A DNA stretch of 7,371 nucleotides from NCBI GenBank assembly GCA_016291725.1, contig JAEEYJ010000178.1, positions 1 through 7,371 of the forward strand. Direction: 5' to 3'. The notes beneath the pieces are model-generated. The model worked only from the letters and a program-made list of their open reading frames with translations, ran no database searches and was not told the origin of the DNA. Positions 1 to 5,683 of this stretch are shown here, piece by piece (the first letter of the stretch is position 1; the number at the start of each line of letters is the position of its first letter). This DNA is from Solobacterium sp. GTDB taxonomy: Bacteria; Bacillota_I; Bacilli_A; Erysipelotrichales; Erysipelotrichaceae. A program made the position numbers and the translations under genes.

Positions 1-410
1 CGGTTCATGCGGCGGAATGCTGAGGACTATTGAATATATACGACACCTGTCCGAGATGCGGGAAAACGCTTTGTATAAAGGCTGATCAACTGGAAAGAGT
101 ATAAGAAAACAAAGCAAAACAGCTTTGCAGGAATCTGGCAAACATATTAAAAACTTCGTCAATATGTACTAGTCAGAGTATGTCAACTATTGAAATTACC
201 GTGCCAAACAGTGTGCACAGTATAAGAGGATAGAGGTCAATCATCCTTTCCTATGATCTGGTGTATCCGGTATTTAGGTCAATCCGAGTTGCTTTCGTAA
301 GTGCCTAATATTCTTGGATCTCCAGATAGAGGGGTATTCATCAAACCAAAACCAAAGATTTGTCAGATAGTCCCGGACATTCCTATCATGAAACAAAAAT
401 GAGGGATTAC
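1..410. other. AT-richer stretch with no convincing gene
   Basis: This stretch is visibly richer in A and T than the genes to its right and carries no long open frame outside the shadow of cdd. Only scraps are seen. One is a frame open from the window edge that stops at 83-85. A second is a short zinc-ribbon-like peptide (CPRCGK, two residues of a CxxC pair plus a later Cys) ending in TAA at 102-104. A third is a plus-strand frame 301-402 beginning with GTG. On the minus strand there is a frame rich in Trp, Arg and Lys just after cdd (about 410 down to 277). No tRNA-like fold, clear terminator for cdd, or terminal repeat of an insertion sequence was recognised. It may be a decayed gene remnant or plain intergenic DNA. 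Confidence 0.5.
2..85 (+). CDS. possible C-terminal tail of a gene cut by the window edge
   Basis: The frame starting at base 2 is open from the left edge to TGA at 83-85, giving 27 residues. The last 20 or so read as a charged amphipathic helix (IEYIRHLSEMRENALYKG). That is compatible with the end of a protein whose body lies outside the window, but 27 codons is short enough to be chance. A competing frame over the same bases encodes a CPRCGK zinc-ribbon-like peptide, so the true frame, if any, is not settled. No family is recognised. Confidence 0.2.
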   Translation, partial: GSCGGMLRTIEYIRHLSEMRENALYKG

Positions 411-821
411 CTATTTCGTATAATCTTCACTCGGTACAAAGGCCATGAACGGCAGGGGGCAGATTTCCTGCATCGTATGGCTCCAGACATCACCGTCCGG
501 GTTGGTGACGTAGACGGGGACATCCAGATCCCGGCAGAATTCAGTCATGACCTGGCGGCAGGCAAGGCAGGGCGCGCTGTCTTCCTTTCCGCTGCCGGCG
601 ACGGCAAGAGCGGTGAACTTCCGGCAGCCGTCCGCGACCATGTTGAAGATGGCAACACGTTCAGCGCATACTGTCATGCCGTAGCTGGCGTTTTCGATGT
701 TGCAGCCGGTGTAGACCTTTCCGTTCTCACCGAGAACAGCGGCACCGACCATGAAGCGGGAATAGGGGCAGTAGGCATTCCTGCGGGCTTCTACTGCGGC
801 TTTGCAGAGGGTTTCCTTCAT
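411..821 (-). CDS. cdd: cytidine deaminase
   Basis: Hydrolytic deaminase converting cytidine and deoxycytidine to uridine and deoxyuridine in cytosolic pyrimidine salvage. The 136-residue length is that of the small homotetrameric class. Visible signatures are the substrate-binding TGCNIENASYG (38-48), the catalytic CAE with zinc ligand Cys52 and proton-shuttle Glu54, and PCLACRQ (84-90) supplying zinc ligands Cys85 and Cys88. The usual family motif is PCGACRQ, so Leu for Gly is a small deviation. An in-frame upstream ATG at 971 exists, but the extra 50 residues only overlap the preceding gene. The start at 821 has an AAGGAG Shine-Dalgarno at 829-834, 7 bases upstream, and matches the family N-terminus. 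The ATG overlaps the TGA of the upstream YjbR/EVE-like gene (ATGA), implying translational coupling. No clear terminator follows. Confidence 0.96.
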   Translation of the reverse strand: MKETLCKAAVEARRNAYCPYSRFMVGAAVLGENGKVYTGCNIENASYGMTVCAERVAIFNMVADGCRKFTALAVAGSGKEDSAPCLACRQVMTEFCRDLDVPVYVTNPDGDVWSHTMQEICPLPFMAFVPSEDYTK

Positions 822-1846
822 TGTGTTTCTCCTTGTGGGCTTTCCAGCCAGGTTTTCAGTTCTGTTGGTATACGGGTTACGAAGCGTACGGTGTTGAGAC
901 CGTGCGCTTTCAGTTCGTTCAGAGGGTATTGTCCCTTTTCGTAGAATTCCTGTGCCATAAGCCCTGTCCACCCATCGGCATTATGCCCGATGACCGTACA
1001 GCGCAGGATGAGGCAGGAATACGGGGCAGCATAGTAGAGGTAGACGGTGTCTCCTTTCAGCATCTTCTTCCTGGTCGGCCAGTAGTGCAGCGGGTCAGCC
1101 CTGAATGCCCCCAGCGCATCGTAGATGGCCGGATTGGCCGGCAGAAGCCAGTCATGTTCCGACAGTCCGCTTTTCCGGACAACCGTAAAGGAACGGCTGT
1201 CTTCGATGAGCTGCTGGAGTGCTTCATCATTGACATCTTCGCCCAGTATGACGGAGACCCAGTTCTTCTTGTTCATATGGAAAGCAGGGAAGATGCCTTT
1301 GATTGCCAGACAGGCCTGCATTCTGTCTTCCGGCACTTTCAGATTCAGCACTTCCACGGTTTCCTCGCCGGCATCCGGCTCAAAGCGGCTGCGGGGAATC
1401 TCTCCGATGATGCCGTACCATTTGCTGGTGTCATGGTTGCGGATGACGGTGTATCCGTTGTCCTTTTTCCAGGGCTTGTCCGGACGGTCATCCCAGCGTT
1501 CATGGATCCAGGAAGCGAGGCGGTTTGCCTGGTCAGTGAGGAATTCACCGGGCACGAAGCATTCCCTGGCGATGCTTTCGAGAATCTCAAGATAGGCACT
1601 GCGCACTTCTGCGGCAAAGCTGTTGCGCACCGGTACATGGACCAGTGCGTATTCTTCATCCAGGTCCAGGTCAATGACCTTTCCTTTGATCTTTTCCTTC
1701 CCGCCGACGGTGATCTCGGCCAGGAAGCGGTCCTCCATAAAGCGCTCTGTATAGACAAAGCAGCTGTTCTCACGGACAAAGCCGTAGGAAAGCAGTTTAT
1801 CGGGATCAGGAATCAGTTTACGGAAGAGATCGGTTTCCAGGCTCAT
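818..1846 (-). CDS. MmcQ/YjbR-family protein with a PUA/EVE-like C-terminal region
   Basis: A 342-residue protein in three parts. Residues 1 to about 100 form a region of unassigned function with alternating strands and acidic patches. Residues about 115-222 match the MmcQ/YjbR (DUF419) fold, with a KWYGIIGEIP segment and the hallmark IFPAFHMNKKNWVSVIL (185-201); this family has a CyaY-like fold and is annotated as DNA-binding. Residues about 232-337 begin WLLPANPAIYDALGAF and continue with a GDTVYLYYAAPYS core, resembling PUA/EVE/ASCH-type domains that bind nucleic acids, some of them modified bases. Stand-alone YjbR proteins are only about 110-120 residues, so this is a large multidomain version. 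The function is unknown; nucleic-acid binding is inferred. It is first in a two-gene unit with cdd (ATGA overlap). No Shine-Dalgarno precedes the ATG, and a TATAAT box ends 6 bases upstream of it. Confidence 0.88.
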   Translation of the reverse strand: MSLETDLFRKLIPDPDKLLSYGFVRENSCFVYTERFMEDRFLAEITVGGKEKIKGKVIDLDLDEEYALVHVPVRNSFAAEVRSAYLEILESIARECFVPGEFLTDQANRLASWIHERWDDRPDKPWKKDNGYTVIRNHDTSKWYGIIGEIPRSRFEPDAGEETVEVLNLKVPEDRMQACLAIKGIFPAFHMNKKNWVSVILGEDVNDEALQQLIEDSRSFTVVRKSGLSEHDWLLPANPAIYDALGAFRADPLHYWPTRKKMLKGDTVYLYYAAPYSCLILRCTVIGHNADGWTGLMAQEFYEKGQYPLNELKAHGLNTVRFVTRIPTELKTWLESPQGETQ

Positions 1847-1852
1847 AGAACT

Positions 1853-1882
1853 ATTATAATCGTGAGCTTATCGTATCAGCAA
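1853..1882 (-). promoter_or_regulatory. promoter of the YjbR/EVE-like - cdd unit, possibly leaderless
   Basis: Read on the minus strand, a perfect TATAAT lies at 1858-1853 and a TTGCTG (TTG of the TTGACA consensus) at 1882-1877, 18 bases apart. Transcription would normally begin about 7 bases past the -10 box, which places it at or next to the A of the ATG at 1846. With no Shine-Dalgarno between box and start codon, the transcript may lack a leader. Confidence 0.55.
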
Positions 1883-1940
1883 TGTGCCGGCAAAAGGGAA
1901 AAGAATTTGGAAGCATCGGGTTAACTATTTTTAAGTGTGC

Positions 1941-1968
1941 TTGCTGGCCCGGCGTGCTATTGTATAGA
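1941..1968 (+). promoter_or_regulatory. candidate promoter of the PAP2-kinase-nitroreductase unit
   Basis: TTGCTG (1941-1946) and TATAGA (1963-1968) are separated by 16 bases, giving a plausible housekeeping sigma promoter in the divergent gap between the two outward-facing units. The predicted start of transcription would leave a leader of about 12 bases containing the GAAGG ribosome site. The match is moderate, and other alignments in this stretch are possible. Confidence 0.4.
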
Positions 1969-1986
1969 AGTGATTGAAGGAATGGT

Positions 1987-2634
1987 ATGGCTATGAAGAA
2001 CAGAAGTGCAGCAATCCGAGCGGCAGTGTACGCTGTGTGCGCAGTGGTGTTTACCGTACTGGTGAAGAAGGTCGGTGTAGAAGCGGTCGGTCCGCTTGGA
2101 TCCGAAGTGGGCTTTGCAAGCCTCAATAAAACAGTGTTTGATCTGATCGGTGAGCGGAAGATCTTCGATATTCTGAGTGAGATCCTGGCCGTCGGAGCAA
2201 TCCTTACAGCAGCAGCGTTCGCACTGAAGGGAGCAGTGCAGCTGTTCCGGAAGAAGAGCCTGTTCAAGGTGGATTTCCGGCTGCTCTGCCTCGGCGCGGC
2301 ATTCCTGGGTGTAATCATTCTGTACTTTGTGTTTGAAAAGATGATTATCAATTATCGACCGGTGACACCGGACGGTGTACTGGAAGCTTCCTATCCTTCC
2401 TCCCATACCATGGTTACCATTGCCATCTTCGGCTGTGCTTCGGTCTATGCGCAGTCCTGCAGAGGGTATGATCCGAAGCTGGTTCTGGCGCTCAGAGCGT
2501 TCTGTGTCCTTGCCCCGGTCCTGCGCCTGCTTTCAGGCCAGCACTGGCTTACGGACATCATCGGCGGCTGCCTGTTCAGCGCTGCCTTCATCGCGCTCTA
2601 CCGGGCTCTGATCGGTGCGGGAGAAAACGCATGA
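1987..2634 (+). CDS. PAP2-superfamily membrane phosphatase
   Basis: Integral membrane phosphatase of the type 2 phosphatidic acid phosphatase superfamily, which dephosphorylates lipid phosphates such as phosphatidate or undecaprenyl pyrophosphate. The exact substrate cannot be read here. Motif one is a variant: Lys118 with Arg124-Pro125, one residue shorter than the usual K-x6-RP spacing. Motif two is PSSH (137-140), and motif three is R180-x5-H186-x3-D190 (SGQH and LTD are visible). About six hydrophobic segments are seen near 10-26, 62-80, 98-116, 140-156, 165-181 and 190-208. The start at 1987 is preferred over the in-frame ATG at 1993 because GAAGG (1976-1980) sits 6 bases before it. The gene overlaps the next by ATGA (2631-2634), so phosphatase and kinase translation are probably coupled. 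Confidence 0.9.
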   Translation: MAMKNRSAAIRAAVYAVCAVVFTVLVKKVGVEAVGPLGSEVGFASLNKTVFDLIGERKIFDILSEILAVGAILTAAAFALKGAVQLFRKKSLFKVDFRLLCLGAAFLGVIILYFVFEKMIINYRPVTPDGVLEASYPSSHTMVTIAIFGCASVYAQSCRGYDPKLVLALRAFCVLAPVLRLLSGQHWLTDIIGGCLFSAAFIALYRALIGAGENA

Positions 2635-3509
2635 AGAAAGCATTGATCATCGGTTCCACCGTTGTGGACGTGACCATCCGTGTTGACCGTCTGCCGGAGC
2701 GGGAAGGGGATGCGAATGCCCGGACGCAGAAGATGCGGCTCGGCGGCTGTGCCTGCAACGTTGCGAACATGTTCCGGCTGCTGGGTGTACCGTATGACCT
2801 TGCATCAACTGTCGGAACAGGCATTTATGCGGACTTCGTCCGTGAAGAGCTGCAGAAGCGCGGCATGCATGCTCTGTTCACCAGCGATGAGGAAAACGGC
2901 TGCTGCTATTGCATTGTGGACAGGGCGGGTGACCGGACGTTCCTCTCCGTCCACGGCGCAGAATACCGGTTCCGCAGGGGATGGCTGGACGGTCTGAATG
3001 CAGAAGACTACGCGCTGGGGTACTGCTGCGGTCTGGAGATCGAGGAAGAAGGCGGTGAACACATCATCCGTTTCTTTGAGAATCATCCGGAACTGACGTT
3101 CTGCTATGCCCCGGGTGTACGCCTGGCAAATATACCGCAGGAGCGGACAGAAAGGCTTCTGGCGCTGCATCCTATGCTGCACCTGAATCTGCGGGAAGCC
3201 CGTACCCTGCTGGGTACTGACGGCAGTATGCAGGAATGTGCAGAAGCGCTGCATCAGCGGACGCAGAACACAGTGGTCATCACCGATGGGAGAAACGGGT
3301 CCTGCGTCAGATATGAGAAGGGATACTACCAATGTCCTGCGGAGACGCTGGAGGAAACCGTTGACGGTACCGGTGCCGGAGATGCACACTGCGGCACTTT
3401 CCTGGCCTGCCTCGTGCGCGGGGATGATCCCGTATCTGCACTGCAGTACGCATCGAAGATCGGTGCAGCTGTATGCGGCATCGAAGGAGCCATGCTCGAT
3501 ACACTTTGA
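2631..3509 (+). CDS. PfkB-family carbohydrate/nucleoside kinase
   Basis: ATP-dependent kinase of the ribokinase (PfkB) family, cytosolic, 292 residues, close to the usual length of about 300. Seen are the N-terminal GGCACNVAN (38-46) of the first PfkB signature, an NLRE (186-189) matching the Mg-binding NxxE motif, and the C-terminal DGTGAGDAH (245-253), in which Asp251 is the expected catalytic base and GAGD forms the anion hole. Substrates in this family include ribose, fructose phosphates, adenosine, inosine, pseudouridine and 2-keto-3-deoxygluconate; the sequence does not decide between them. It is unusually rich in cysteine (GCCYC near 90-94, YCCG near 131-134). The ATG overlaps the phosphatase stop, and a GGGAG site (2619-2623) lies 7 bases upstream. 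Confidence 0.92.
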   Translation: MKKALIIGSTVVDVTIRVDRLPEREGDANARTQKMRLGGCACNVANMFRLLGVPYDLASTVGTGIYADFVREELQKRGMHALFTSDEENGCCYCIVDRAGDRTFLSVHGAEYRFRRGWLDGLNAEDYALGYCCGLEIEEEGGEHIIRFFENHPELTFCYAPGVRLANIPQERTERLLALHPMLHLNLREARTLLGTDGSMQECAEALHQRTQNTVVITDGRNGSCVRYEKGYYQCPAETLEETVDGTGAGDAHCGTFLACLVRGDDPVSALQYASKIGAAVCGIEGAMLDTL

Positions 3510-3538
3510 ACCGTACAATAGCGTAGAAGGAGATAAAC

Positions 3539-4033
3539 ATGAACAGCATCTATCATAGAGTAAGTATACGGAAGTATCAGGACAGACCGGTCGAACCGGA
3601 AAAGACAGAAGCGATCCTCCGTGCGGCAATGCAGGCACCTTCGGCCTCCAACCAGCAGCCCTGGGAGTTCTACGTGGTGACCAATAAAGAAACACTGAAG
3701 GCATTGTCCAAAGCGAGCCCCTACGCAGGCATGACGGCGGACGCTCCTGCCGCGATCGTACCGGTTTACCGCACCGACTGCCGTCATCTGATCTATGCAC
3801 AGGTCGACATGTCGATCGCGGTAGAGAACATGTGGCTGGAGACGGACGCACAGGGGCTCGGCGGTGTCTGGATCGGAATCGCGCCTGAGGAGCACAAGAT
3901 GCAGGCAGTGGAAAAGATACTCCATCTGCCGGATAATCTGCGGGCATTCGCCATCTTCGCATACGGATATCCAGCAGAGGAGCGCAGGCAGCAGGACCGG
4001 TTCGATGAGAGCAGGATCCACTATGTCGAGTAA
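3539..4033 (+). CDS. nitroreductase-family FMN oxidoreductase
   Basis: Small (164 residues) member of the nitroreductase/NADH oxidase fold, which binds FMN and reduces nitro groups, quinones or other electrophiles with NAD(P)H. The N-terminus carries the FMN phosphate-binding HRVSIRKYQDRPV (6-18). APSASNQQPWEFYVV (33-47) is the segment that normally contacts the flavin ring, and GLGGVWIGI (106-114) is the characteristic glycine-rich strand. The true substrate is unknown. An excellent AGAAGGAG (3525-3532) sits 6 bases before the ATG. It lies 29 bases after the kinase stop on the same strand, so it is probably the last gene of that unit, and a hairpin follows at once. Confidence 0.93.
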   Translation: MNSIYHRVSIRKYQDRPVEPEKTEAILRAAMQAPSASNQQPWEFYVVTNKETLKALSKASPYAGMTADAPAAIVPVYRTDCRHLIYAQVDMSIAVENMWLETDAQGLGGVWIGIAPEEHKMQAVEKILHLPDNLRAFAIFAYGYPAEERRQQDRFDESRIHYVE

Positions 4034-4034
4034 A

Positions 4035-4058
4035 AGAGCAGGGAAACCTGCTTTATTT
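4035..4058 (+). terminator. hairpin terminator with GAAA loop after the nitroreductase
   Basis: AGCAGG (4037-4042 region) pairs with CCTGCT (4047-4052), closing a GAAA loop, with an extra A-T and a G-T pair at the base. It is followed by TTATTTG. The stem is short and the T tract is interrupted, so termination may be partial. Confidence 0.6.
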
Positions 4059-4167
4059 GTACAGAGTATAGATACAGCATGATAAAGCACATAAAACTGC
4101 ATTGCGCAGGAGCATCCATTATAGAAACAGGGCTGCAGTATCGTAGAATAAAAGCAAGGAGAATACT

Positions 4168-4578
4168 ATGACGCTGAAAAGGTTTATTGCGGCTCTGGTG
4201 AGCGCTGTTCTGCTGCTTGCCGGTTGTATGTTCAGTAAGGACGAAGATGAGCCCCGGTCTGCAGGTGGAAGCTACACACATATCAATCAGGAAACTGCAA
4301 AGGAAATGATGGCCAAGGATGACGGACATGTCATCGTGGATGTCCGACGTCAGCTTGAATACGATGAAGGGCACATACCGGGGGCGATCCTGATCCCGAA
4401 CGAGAGCATCGGTACGGAAAAGCCGGCGGAACTGCCGGACCTCGGGCAGATTATCCTGGTCTACTGCCGCAGCGGCAGCCGCAGCAGAAACGCGGCACAG
4501 AAGCTGGCAGACATGGGCTACACAAATATCTATGAGTTCGGCGGCATCCTGGACTGGACCGGAGAAATCGAGAAGTAA
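4168..4578 (+). CDS. rhodanese-domain lipoprotein
   Basis: A 136-residue single rhodanese domain carried on a lipoprotein signal. Residues 1-20 are a basic start, a hydrophobic core, and a lipobox LLAGC, with Cys20 predicted to be lipid-modified and to anchor the protein on the outer face of the membrane. A short charged linker (about 21-38) leads into the rhodanese fold: VDVRRQLEYDEGHIPGAILIP (57-77) and the active loop Cys100-RSGSRS (100-106), with the sulfur-carrying Cys100 present. Such domains move sulfane sulfur or sense oxidants; the partner here is unknown. AAGGAG (4156-4161) lies 6 bases before the ATG. It stands alone, between the nitroreductase hairpin and its own strong terminator. 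Confidence 0.93.
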   Translation: MTLKRFIAALVSAVLLLAGCMFSKDEDEPRSAGGSYTHINQETAKEMMAKDDGHVIVDVRRQLEYDEGHIPGAILIPNESIGTEKPAELPDLGQIILVYCRSGSRSRNAAQKLADMGYTNIYEFGGILDWTGEIEK

Positions 4579-4616
4579 CAAACCGGTACGATGCTGCGGT
4601 GTTTCTTTCGTCAATG

Positions 4617-4641
4617 GCTCTGCTCTTCAGCGGAGCTTTTT
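4617..4641 (+). terminator. strong intrinsic terminator after the rhodanese gene
   Basis: GCTCTGCT (4617-4624) pairs with AGCGGAGC (4629-4636) across a CTTC loop, with one G-T wobble, and is followed directly by five T (4637-4641). It separates the rhodanese gene from the promoter of the hydrolase just downstream. Confidence 0.88.
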
Positions 4642-4654
4642 CAGGCTGCAGTCA

Positions 4655-4683
4655 TTGAACACGGAACAGCTTCATTCTAGAAT
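4655..4683 (+). promoter_or_regulatory. promoter of the alpha/beta hydrolase
   Basis: TTGAAC (4655-4660) and TAGAAT (4678-4683) are exactly 17 bases apart, matching the vegetative sigma consensus at four and five of six positions. They lie just after the rhodanese terminator and about 20 bases before the hydrolase ATG, leaving a leader that holds the AGGAG site. Confidence 0.65.
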
Positions 4684-4703
4684 AGGGAAAAGGAGAAAAG
4701 ACT

Positions 4704-5576
4704 ATGTTTGCAACAGTAAACGGATACCGCATTTTCTTTGATGTAGAAGGCCTTCAGTTTGTTCCGGACGGCCCGGTAATGAGAGAAAAGCCGGTATGCC
4801 TCGTTCTTCACGGCGGACCTGGTTCCGACCACACGCATTTCATGCCTGATCTTTCTCCGCTCTCAGAGTACTGCCAGCTGATCTATATCGATGACAGGAA
4901 TACCGGCCGCAGCGAACGTAAAGACGTTCATACAAGCTCCATCAAGCAGAACGTAGAAGATGCAGAAGCGCTGCGCGAGTATCTCGGTCTCGACAAAGTG
5001 TTCATCCTGGGCCAGTCCTACGGCGGAATGAAAGCGCAGTATTACATCGCACACCATCCTGAGCATCTGTACGGGGCAATGATTCTCTCTACAGCAGGCA
5101 ACGCTGCAGCAATCGACAATGCCCGCGTCGCTGCGCATGTCAAGGAGTACGGCACGGAAAAGCAGTATGAAACCTGGACTTCCGGTGCGGTTTTCAAGGG
5201 TGAGATTACATTTGATGAGTACTGTGAGATTATGCTGCCGCTGTACCACGGCAAGGGAAGGTTCAATCTCAAGGACATCATGGATGGCCAGAAGCGCGGT
5301 CTGAGCAATGATGACCTGATCCAGTTTCAGTTCACCAATGAACTGGCGCACTTCAACCTGATTCCGGATCTGAAGAATGTCAATCTGCCGGTCGTACAGA
5401 TCTGCGGTGACCAGGACTTCATCTGCGACCTGGAAGCCAACAAAGAGATCGCCGATGCCATCCCCGGCTCTGAGTTCCATGTGATTCCCGGCGCTTCCCA
5501 CGAAACCATCGCTGACTTCCCGGAAATCGTATTCCCGATCCTGAAGGAGTTCATCGAAAGGAATTTCAAAAAGTAG
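4704..5576 (+). CDS. alpha/beta hydrolase, proline iminopeptidase-like
   Basis: A 290-residue alpha/beta-fold hydrolase resembling prolyl aminopeptidases (peptidase family S33), which cleave N-terminal proline from peptides. Esterase or other hydrolase activity is also possible. Visible are the oxyanion-hole HGGPG (36-40), the DDRNTGRS segment (63-70), and the nucleophile elbow GQSYGG (103-108) with Ser105. The acidic residue is most likely Asp238 in GDQDF, and His266 (PGASHE) completes the triad. The cap between about 130 and 215 is expected to set specificity. There is no signal peptide, so it is cytosolic. AGGAG (4691-4695) lies 8 bases before the ATG. It has its own promoter and terminator, so it appears monocistronic. 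Confidence 0.92.
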   Translation: MFATVNGYRIFFDVEGLQFVPDGPVMREKPVCLVLHGGPGSDHTHFMPDLSPLSEYCQLIYIDDRNTGRSERKDVHTSSIKQNVEDAEALREYLGLDKVFILGQSYGGMKAQYYIAHHPEHLYGAMILSTAGNAAAIDNARVAAHVKEYGTEKQYETWTSGAVFKGEITFDEYCEIMLPLYHGKGRFNLKDIMDGQKRGLSNDDLIQFQFTNELAHFNLIPDLKNVNLPVVQICGDQDFICDLEANKEIADAIPGSEFHVIPGASHETIADFPEIVFPILKEFIERNFKK

Positions 5577-5581
5577 TACAG

Positions 5582-5607
5582 AAAAGCGGATCAAGCGATC
5601 CGCTTTT
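5582..5607. terminator. long perfect hairpin terminator after the hydrolase
   Basis: An 11-base perfect stem (AAAAGCGGATC with GATCCGCTTTT) closes a four-base AAGC loop 6 bases after the hydrolase stop. The A/T ends give a T tract on either strand, so it could work in both directions between the convergent genes. Confidence 0.9.
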
Positions 5608-5645
5608 ATTATGAGTCCGCTGTCCGGTATGCAGGATTTCTGTAA

Positions 5646-5669
5646 AAAACCTCTCCGAAGAGAGGTTTT
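5646..5669 (-). terminator. UUCG-tetraloop terminator after the aldo/keto reductase
   Basis: On the minus strand a ten-base stem (A/T end plus CCTCTC with GAGAGG) closes a TTCG loop with a C-G closing pair, the very stable UUCG tetraloop. It is followed by six T (5649-5644). It sits 14 bases after the aldo/keto reductase stop at 5684 and faces the hydrolase terminator. Confidence 0.9.
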
Positions 5670-5683
5670 CATAGTATAGGAAC

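Noticed and set aside
822..971. In-frame upstream extension of cdd to an ATG at 971
   Set aside because: The extra 50 residues lie within the upstream gene in another frame, lack family similarity, and the ATG at 821 has a proper AAGGAG site and conserved start.
821..1924. Long plus-strand open frame opposite the YjbR/EVE-like gene
   Set aside because: It is a shadow of the minus-strand gene, which shows clear family motifs; this frame shows none and no ribosome site.
2805..4102. Long minus-strand frames across the kinase and nitroreductase
   Set aside because: They are antisense to genes with intact catalytic motifs and look compositionally like mirror translations.
4102..4149. Promoter for the rhodanese gene (TTGCGC with TATAGA or TAGAAT)
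   Set aside because: No -35/-10 combination has acceptable spacing, so it was not listed, although a promoter is expected there.
1965..4683. Recurrent TAGAA shortly before several start codons (1965, 3524, 4144, 4678, and minus-strand near 6882)
   Set aside because: Distance to the ATG varies from about 11 to 26 bases. Some are -10 boxes and others just flank ribosome sites, so no single operator is supported.
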